Assembly (NCBI RefSeq): GCF_051521505.1
Contig: NZ_CP150356.1
Coordinates: 1,364,001 to 1,428,000, forward strand
Reading direction: 5' to 3'
DNA: 64,000 bases
From: Sorangium sp025924095
GTDB taxonomy: Bacteria; Myxococcota_A; Polyangia; Polyangiales; Polyangiaceae
The notes below the pieces were generated by a model. It was not told where the DNA came from. It ran no database searches and saw only the letters and a list, made by a program, of their open reading frames with translations. Of this stretch, positions 58,776 to 64,000 are shown piece after piece. Position 1 is the stretch's first letter. Every line of letters starts with the position of its first letter. The translations under genes were made by a program, and so were the position numbers.

Positions 58776-58808
58776 GAGCCGGATGCGGTAGCCCCGCACG
58801 TCCGGATC
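58776..58808 (+). ncRNA. Domain V of the outer group II intron, apparently degenerate
   Basis: GAGCCGGA faces TCCGGATC, so the third base of the catalytic triad region opposes A instead of U. The hairpin is 33 nt and its top reads TGCGG-TAGCC-CCGCA, without a GNRA tetraloop. Compared with the inner intron's domain V these changes should impair catalysis. Confidence 0.72.
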
Positions 58809-58897
58809 TGTGGGGGCCCTGGGGGAGCAATCCCCCAGGGCTACCCGAGCGCCTTTGCGTTAAATTCCGGCTTCCCGTTGCGAACAGGCGGCGCCGG

Positions 58898-59959
58898 TCA
58901 GTCACCGCCGCGAGGGCCCGGGATCACCGGCCCCGGCGCGAGGACGCGGCTCCCCTCCATCAGCCATACGGCCATCTCGGTCGTCCCGGCCCTCTGCCAG
59001 ATCACATCCGCCATCCCATCCAGGTTGACGTCGCCGGCGGCGCGCGCGCTCCAGCCATCGCCGATCGGCCCCGAGATCACGGGCCCCGCCGCGAGCAGCT
59101 GGCTCCCTTCGATCAGCCATACGGCTATCCGCCCGCTCTCATCGTGGCTCCAGAGCACGTCCATCATGCCGTCGGCGTTGAAATCGCCCACGCCGGTGGC
59201 GACCCAGCCGTCGCCGATCGGGCCCGGGATCACGGGCCCCGCCGCGAGCGGCTGGCCTCCGTGCATCAGCCAGACAAGCAGCAGGCTCTGCTCGATATCG
59301 ATCCAGATCACATCCGCCATTCCATCGACATTGACGTCGACCGGAAAGCCGAAGCTGAAGTCGCCGATCGGCCCCGGGATCGGGGGCCCCGCCGCGAGCC
59401 GCTGGGTGCCGTTCATCGGCCAGACCGCCATCTGGTTCCGATCGGAATTGATCCAGAGCACGTCCGACATCCGATCGAAGTTGAAATCGCCGGGCAAGGC
59501 GGTCCAGCCACCGCCGATCGGTCCTCGAATGAACGGTCCGGTCGCGCGCAGGCGGCTGCCGTCCATCAGCCAGACCGCCATCAGGCCCCGCTCGTCATGG
59601 GACCAGAGCAGGTCCGCCATGCTGTCGGCGTCGAAATCGTTCGCCCAGACGACCCAGCCGTCGCCGCCGGGCCCCGGGATAAAGGGTCCGGGCGCCAGGA
59701 GGTCGCTTCCGTTCATCAACCACACGGCGATCCGGTTTCGCTGGGCGTCGTACCAGACAACATCCGCCATCCTGTCGGCGTTGAAGTCGGCCGTCTGGGC
59801 GATCTCCCACCCGTCGCCGTGGCGCCGCTGCGTCGCGGCGCCGGGGGATGGGGCCGAAGGCGCGATGAGACAGCCCTCGCTGGCCGGGTCGACGCCGCGC
59901 GTACAGGCGGCCGTCGCGGGGATCGCGGCGGCCACCCCCAGCGCCCTCACGACATGCAT
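58898..59959 (-). CDS. FG-GAP/VCBS-like repeat lipoprotein
   Basis: 353 residues. The signal peptide ends AIPATAAC, a likely lipidation Cys. The mature part is six repeats of about 45 residues with the pattern GDFNADGMADVLW...AVWLM.G..LLAAGP.IPGPIGDGW; the Asp-x-Asn-x-Asp-Gly-like loops are calcium-binding style, as in integrin-type FG-GAP propellers. Surface binding or structural roles are usual for such proteins. ATG 59959 is chosen over longer frames because it starts the signal peptide. The 282-bp gap to the next gene upstream shows no gene. The intron element ends 48 bp past its stop. Confidence 0.78.
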   Translation of the reverse strand: MHVVRALGVAAAIPATAACTRGVDPASEGCLIAPSAPSPGAATQRRHGDGWEIAQTADFNADRMADVVWYDAQRNRIAVWLMNGSDLLAPGPFIPGPGGDGWVVWANDFDADSMADLLWSHDERGLMAVWLMDGSRLRATGPFIRGPIGGGWTALPGDFNFDRMSDVLWINSDRNQMAVWPMNGTQRLAAGPPIPGPIGDFSFGFPVDVNVDGMADVIWIDIEQSLLLVWLMHGGQPLAAGPVIPGPIGDGWVATGVGDFNADGMMDVLWSHDESGRIAVWLIEGSQLLAAGPVISGPIGDGWSARAAGDVNLDGMADVIWQRAGTTEMAVWLMEGSRVLAPGPVIPGPRGGD

Positions 59960-60241
59960 GGACGTTCTCAGGCTCGCCTCCCTCGCCCTCAGCCCGTGCA
60001 GGGCAGCCAAGGCCGTCGTCGGGGATCCGTGGCCTCCGCTCGTGGGCGCGCGGTTCACGGCGCCGGGGAAGGGAGCAAGCGCCGGTCCATCCGGACCCGC
60101 GTCGGCCCCGAAGAGGGGGAGCGCGCGCACAGGGGTTGGCTCTCGGAAGAGGAGAATTACCGGGGCGTCCGTGGCATCGGGGTGGCCCCGGCGGCTTGCT
60201 GCGTGGCAGAGGAAGCGGGCCGCAGCCGTCGGGGCGCCTGC

Positions 60242-61606
60242 TCAGGTGAGCGGCAGGGCGCCCCCGGCGTTCAAGACGTCCTCGCCGAAGCTCGTGACGT
60301 CGTCGAAGCCCATGTAATTGAAGCAGCTCACGAGCATGTCGGCGAAGGAGCGATCGCCCCGGAAGTCGACGAGCCGCCCGCGCCGGAAGTGGTCGTGAGC
60401 TTTGCCCGCGAAGACGACCAGGCTGTCCTCGATGCTGTGGGTGTCGCCCTGCCCGAGCTCGTTCCAGTGCACGACGAGCGTATGATCCCAGAGCGTGCCG
60501 TCGCCGTCGCTCGTGTTCTTCAAGATCTCGTAGAGCTTCGTGTTCTGCTCCCAGAGGTGCCTGTGGATCTTGCGCACGTCGGCGAACGCGGCGGCGTCGC
60601 TGTTGTGCGAGATGTCGTGGTGACCCTCGCTGAGGCCCAGGCTCGAGTAGACGCGGTTGCTCGTGTTGCCGCTCCAGTTGAAGTTCACCACGCGCGTCAG
60701 ATCGCAGGCGAACGCCAGGGCGCTGATCTTGAAGAACAGCTCGCCCATGATCACGTGGTTGTCGTCGGCGTAGGGGTCGAGCCTCGTGCCGAGCGAGGTC
60801 TGCACGCACGCGGCCGCGTCGTTGCCGGTCTGGAGCGCGCGCTCGACGTCGCGCATCGCGTCGAGGTGCTGCTGGATCTTGGCGCGGTCCTCGGCGCCGA
60901 GCCGGGTGAGGAGGGAGTTGCCCTCTTCGCGCACAAGATCAATGGCCGACTGCTTCTTCGCCAGGCGCCTCAGCACCTCTTGCTGCGCGGTCCCCTCGCC
61001 GGACGAGAAGGCGAAGATGCGGGCGTAGGCCTCGTACGGGTCGGTCTCCGGCGGGATCGGGCTCTGGTTGCCCACGGGACCCGCGTGGGCGTGCGTGTTC
61101 CAGATGTCGTTCCGCTTGTTCCCGACGCGGAACACGAGGTGCCGGTGCGCGACGCTCTCGTCGGCCTCCAGCACGCGACCGCCGATCGCGTAGTCGGCGC
61201 TCGGCCCCTCCACGTAACCGATGGTGGACTCGGTGCCGCCGATCGGGAACGACCCGGTGCCGGACTTCCACGGCGCGAGCGAGCTGCCGCCCTGCTGGTG
61301 GTTGTCAGCCCGCTCGGCCTCCGGCAAGTCGTAGAAATGCTTGTGCAGTTTGTTGAGGAAGACGAGATCCTCGCGGTAAGGCTCGAGCGGGGCGAGGAAC
61401 TCGCCGAGCTCAAAGCTCGTCTCACCGCCGGCGCTGAAGCGCTTCGCCGTCTCGTCGCCGTTCGCCTGGAACACGAACATGATGCGGCGCGGAGAGGGCG
61501 TCGTCTGGGCGCGCGCGCGGCTCGGGCGCATGGCGTCGAGGAACGGAAGCGCGAGCGCAACTCCGGATGCGCCACGCAGGAAAGTACGGCGGCTCAGCGG
61601 TTTCAT
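60242..61606 (-). CDS. DUF1552 protein with Tat signal
   Basis: 454 residues. The N-terminus MKPLSRRTFLRGASGVALALPFLDA is a twin-arginine signal. The body matches DUF1552: RRIMFVFQANGDE, HQQGGSSLAP, SADYAIGGRVL, RLGAEDRAKIQQHLDAMRDVERAL, SEGHHDISHNSD and VVHWNELGQGDTHSIEDSLVVFAGKA. The family occurs in planctomycetes and myxobacteria, nearly always next to DUF1592/DUF1588 proteins, and its function is unknown; an exported enzyme is assumed. Its ATG overlaps the DUF1592 gene's stop by four bases (ATGA). Confidence 0.88.
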   Translation of the reverse strand: MKPLSRRTFLRGASGVALALPFLDAMRPSRARAQTTPSPRRIMFVFQANGDETAKRFSAGGETSFELGEFLAPLEPYREDLVFLNKLHKHFYDLPEAERADNHQQGGSSLAPWKSGTGSFPIGGTESTIGYVEGPSADYAIGGRVLEADESVAHRHLVFRVGNKRNDIWNTHAHAGPVGNQSPIPPETDPYEAYARIFAFSSGEGTAQQEVLRRLAKKQSAIDLVREEGNSLLTRLGAEDRAKIQQHLDAMRDVERALQTGNDAAACVQTSLGTRLDPYADDNHVIMGELFFKISALAFACDLTRVVNFNWSGNTSNRVYSSLGLSEGHHDISHNSDAAAFADVRKIHRHLWEQNTKLYEILKNTSDGDGTLWDHTLVVHWNELGQGDTHSIEDSLVVFAGKAHDHFRRGRLVDFRGDRSFADMLVSCFNYMGFDDVTSFGEDVLNAGGALPLT

Positions 61607-63354
61607 TGTCTCTCCGGGGTGATCACGGGGCGGTAGCGGAAGGCGTCGGTCTGCGTGAGCGCGACAACGAGCTCGGACAGGCTGTAGCCGCTCTCCTTGA
61701 ACGCGACCGAGAGCGCCGCCATCGAGCAGCGATCGGCGTCGGTCTCGTCGCGGCCGTGGGAGAAGCGGAAGTTCTGCAGCACGTAGCAGGCGCGCGCCTG
61801 CTCGCTCTGCGCGAGGCGCTGGCCCAGCTCGGCGGCGTTCGCCACGGGGCCGTCGGCGTCACGCGTGAGCGAGATGTCGCTCGAGGTCGCGACCGGACGA
61901 CCCTCCTCGTCCGTGGTGCGGGAGCGGCCCACGGCGTCGAACGACTCGAACACCACGCCGAGGGGATCCATCATCGCGTGGCACCCCGCGCACCTCGGCT
62001 CGCTGCGGTGGAGCTCGAGGCGCTCGCGCTGCGAGAGCCCTTCTCCCAGGCCCTCGAGATCGAGCTTCACGTCGTTGGGGGGAGCGGGCACGATCGCGCA
62101 CAGGAGATCGGTGCGCACCTTGAGGCCGCGCCGGACGATCGAGGTGCGCGTCGCCTTGTCGTGCGTGAGCATCATGCCCTGGGTCAGCACGCCCGAGCGG
62201 CCGGGCATGTCGACCCGGACGAAGCCGTCGCCGCTCACGCCGCCCACGCCGTAGTGCTGCGCGAGCGCGCCGTTCACGAAGCTGTATTCAGCGGTGAAGA
62301 GCTCGTCGAACGAGCCGCTCGGGCTCGAGAACAAGCTCTTCACGAACGTGCGCGTCTCCTCTTGCAGCAGGTCGGGCAGGCGGGGCACGAGGTCCGGATA
62401 CACCGCCGGATCGCGCGTCATGCCGCTCAGCAGGTCGATGTCGAGCCACTGGTCGAAGTACTCGAGCAAGCGGTCGGCCCGGGGATCGGCGAGCATGCGC
62501 CGCACCTGGGCCTCGACCTGCGCCGGCGTGCCGAGCTCGTCCGCCGCCGCCGCGCGTGTGAGCTCCGCGTCCGGCTGCGACTGCCAGATCAGGTACGAGA
62601 GCCGCGAGGCCATCTCGTACGGCGTGGGCTCGGTGACGTCACCCGTGCTCGCCTGGCCGAGCTCGACGCGATAGAGCACGTTCGGCGACTGCAGCATGCT
62701 GAAGACGACCCACTCGATGCCGTCCTTGAAGGTGTGCCCGTCCGAGCCCGCGGTGAAGCGCTCCTCGTAGCTCTGGACCTCGGCCTCGGTGAGCGGCCTC
62801 CGGTACGCCCTGGCGCCGAAGGTGCGGATGAAGTCGCTGGCGCACTCGAGCTCACCGAGCGCCGCCGGATCGCAGGAGACAAGGCCCGGAGCCTGCGCCG
62901 CGACGGCGGAGATCTGCTCCGCGGCGTCGAGGTACTTCTGCGCGACGAGCGAGCCGACGGTCAAGAAGCTCGCGTTGTTGCGGAAGCCGAGCGACTCGGG
63001 CTCGCTCGGGAACGTGGCGACCACCGTGTCGATGGTGGAGGCCACGCCCGAGACGCCGGAGAAGAGATCTTTCAGCGTATTGGAATACTCGTAGTTGCTG
63101 AGGCGGCGGAGCGGCGTCGCGCCGGGCTGCGGCGTCTGGCAGAAGGGCGAGGCCAGCACGTCTTCCGGGGTCTGGGCGCTTCCAGGCGTGACCCCGCCGC
63201 TCTCGGAGCCCGAGCCGGGCGGCGTGGATTGGCCAGGTCCGCCGATCTGGCCGTTGCAAGCCGCGAGGAGCGCGAGCAAGAGCGGCGCAGCGTACCTGCG
63301 TCTTGAGCCCGGGAGCTCGAAAGGCCAGCGATGCGTGTGATGCTCGGGGTTCAC
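61603..63354 (-). CDS. DUF1592/DUF1588/DUF1585-type lipoprotein with one heme-like CxxCH
   Basis: 583 residues. The signal peptide ends LLLALLAACN (lipobox). The domains follow in the family order: DUF1587-like PLRRLSNYEYSNTLKDLF, DUF1595-like FGARAYRRPLTEAEVQSYEERF, DUF1592 VVFSMLQSPNVLYRVELG and ASRLSYLIWQSQPD, DUF1588 RSGVLTQGMMLTHDKATRTSIVRRGLKVR and CAGCHAMMDPLGVVFESFDAVGR, then DUF1585 ACYVLQNFRFSHGRDETDADRC. CAGCH could bind heme c. GTG 63354 is preferred (GGAGG five bases upstream). It is coupled to the DUF1552 gene; together they form an exported, possibly redox-active pair of unknown substrate. Confidence 0.87.
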   Translation of the reverse strand: MNPEHHTHRWPFELPGSRRRYAAPLLLALLAACNGQIGGPGQSTPPGSGSESGGVTPGSAQTPEDVLASPFCQTPQPGATPLRRLSNYEYSNTLKDLFSGVSGVASTIDTVVATFPSEPESLGFRNNASFLTVGSLVAQKYLDAAEQISAVAAQAPGLVSCDPAALGELECASDFIRTFGARAYRRPLTEAEVQSYEERFTAGSDGHTFKDGIEWVVFSMLQSPNVLYRVELGQASTGDVTEPTPYEMASRLSYLIWQSQPDAELTRAAAADELGTPAQVEAQVRRMLADPRADRLLEYFDQWLDIDLLSGMTRDPAVYPDLVPRLPDLLQEETRTFVKSLFSSPSGSFDELFTAEYSFVNGALAQHYGVGGVSGDGFVRVDMPGRSGVLTQGMMLTHDKATRTSIVRRGLKVRTDLLCAIVPAPPNDVKLDLEGLGEGLSQRERLELHRSEPRCAGCHAMMDPLGVVFESFDAVGRSRTTDEEGRPVATSSDISLTRDADGPVANAAELGQRLAQSEQARACYVLQNFRFSHGRDETDADRCSMAALSVAFKESGYSLSELVVALTQTDAFRYRPVITPERQ

Positions 63355-63544
63355 CGTGTCCTCCACGCCGCGCCCGACGAAAGGCACGAGCTGGTGCGAG
63401 CGCCGACCCCATGGATCGGCGCTGACATGGGTTCCCGGCGCCGAGACTCAACAGCGCCGAGGTTAGAACCTACCAGAACCTGTCCGGTCAGCCACACATC
63501 ACGAGTCGATCGCGAACACTTTTGTCCTCCAACGACCCACTCGC

Positions 63545-64000
63545 TTACCCAATTTCTCTGCTCTCGCCGAGTTTTTGAATCTCGACGGTAGCGGCGCGCG
63601 GCGCCTCGCACCACGCCGCCACGCTGGCCGCCGCTGCGCGGCGCGGGCTCATCACGGCGTCGAGCTGCTCGATGAAACAGCTGTTCTCCGCCGGCAGGCC
63701 GACGGTCACGCGGAAGTATTCATCGTATCGCTCTTCGCCGAACGGCTCGAAGACCTTCACCTTCACGCCTCGGGCCAGCAGCGCGTCGTGGACCTTCGCC
63801 CCGGACCACGCCCCGCGCGCGCGGCACAGGATGAAATTGGCCTGTGACGGGAAGGCTTCCAGGGGGCGATGACCGCCGATGGCCGCCATGAGCCTGGCTC
63901 GCTCCCTCCCGGTTTGCTGCCGGACGAACCCGAGGTGTCCTCTGTCCTGCAACGACGCCATCGCGAGCTCGGCGGCCAGCTGCCCGACACGGTGAGGCGT
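63545..64000 (-). CDS. C-terminal part of a HisC-like aminotransferase
   Basis: The frame is open from the window's right edge to a TGA at 63545, about 151 codons. The sequence RERARLMAAIGGHRPLEAFPSQANFILCRARGAWSGAKVHDALLARGVKVKVFEPFGEERYDEYFRVTVGLPAENSCFIEQLDAV matches the small domain of histidinol-phosphate (class I/II fold-type I) aminotransferases, including the conserved SxANF(I/L)L and R(V/I)T(V/I)G. The PLP-binding Lys and the N-terminal half lie outside the window. A 190-bp gap separates it from the DUF1592 gene. The final roughly 35 residues (AAAASVAAWCEAPRAATVEIQ) are an unusual tail. Confidence 0.75.
   Translation of the reverse strand, partial: TPHRVGQLAAELAMASLQDRGHLGFVRQQTGRERARLMAAIGGHRPLEAFPSQANFILCRARGAWSGAKVHDALLARGVKVKVFEPFGEERYDEYFRVTVGLPAENSCFIEQLDAVMSPRRAAAASVAAWCEAPRAATVEIQKLGESREIG

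Larger units (their letters stand above)
55008..58849 (+). mobile_element. Outer group II intron, interrupted by an inner group II intron
   Basis: The 5' end GTGCGCC at 55008 fits the group II GUGYG consensus and is identical to the first seven bases of the inner intron. The 3' end is placed at 58849 because a bulged A (58843) and a domain VI stem (GGGGGCCCTGGGGG with CCCCCAGGGCT) precede it by the same distance as in the inner intron. Removing 55008-58849 rejoins TTGCGCCTTTG to CGCCTTTGCG, restoring the GxxExxY repeat arm. Without the inner element it is about 1.96 kb. It carries one RT/maturase gene in domain IV. The last three bases are GAG, not the usual AY. Confidence 0.82.

Noticed and set aside
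58616..61636. A 1006-codon open frame on the + strand
   Set aside because: It lies antisense to the FG-GAP and DUF1552 genes, has no ribosome site and encodes Arg/Ala/Pro-rich nonsense. Long antisense frames are expected at this GC content.

Overview
The window is very GC-rich, with frequent GTG/TTG starts, dense gene packing and many GC-rich hairpins. A protein ending in a MYXO-CTERM-like tail (Gly-Cys-Gly-Cys, one membrane helix, Arg-rich end), the many lipoproteins, an FHA-linked phosphatase and a J-domain/HD-GYP-like/PATAN fusion all point to a myxobacterium, most likely a Sorangium/Polyangium-type delta-proteobacterium. This placement rests on style and gene content, not on a marker gene.

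Layout. (1) 1-13,900: regulatory and envelope genes. These are a large HD-like/PATAN/J-domain fusion, an S41 protease, a sigma-32-like factor, a metallo-beta-lactamase-fold hydrolase, two YdcF/DUF218 proteins, a HEAT-cyclophilin lipoprotein and a cellulose-synthase-like glycosyltransferase. (2) 14,000-17,435: a PQQ-type sugar dehydrogenase lipoprotein followed by a pentaheme cytochrome, probably one electron-transfer unit. (3) 17,487-26,086: all six genes of the ebo (edb) cluster, arranged as two convergent operons, eboA-eboB-eboF (+) and eboD-eboE-eboC (-), with an AT-richer beta-propeller-like lipoprotein gene between them. (4) 26,302-47,751: a Wzx/Wzy-type exopolysaccharide locus. It holds an OPX export lipoprotein, flippase, UDP-sugar dehydrogenase, outer-membrane beta-barrel candidate, BY-kinase-like ATPase, Wzc-like co-polymerase, initiating sugar transferase, polymerase, SGNH-like protein, heparinase-like lipoprotein, epimerase, Gfo/Idh oxidoreductase and GT4. 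A partner-switching set (FHA-PP2C phosphatase, STAS antagonist, HATPase) lies inside it. (5) 47,968-54,570: a small STAS/SpoIIAA-like protein, an S58 aminopeptidase coupled to a double ATP-grasp ligase, and a UvrD/PcrA helicase. (6) 54,800-58,870: a decayed GxxExxY gene in (AAAGGCGC)n inverted repeats. One repeat arm carries a group II intron whose reverse-transcriptase gene is itself split, inside the YADD catalytic box, by a second group II intron (a twintron). (7) 58,898-64,000: an FG-GAP-like repeat lipoprotein, a DUF1592/DUF1552 pair, and the end of a hisC-like gene.

The strongest points for follow-up are the nested group II introns, whose removal in silico restores both the outer RT and the GxxExxY repeat arm; the split ebo cluster with its inserted AT-richer gene; and the polysaccharide locus, where a minimal OPX protein is paired with a beta-barrel candidate and a partner-switching regulator. 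No tRNA, rRNA or CRISPR array was seen.
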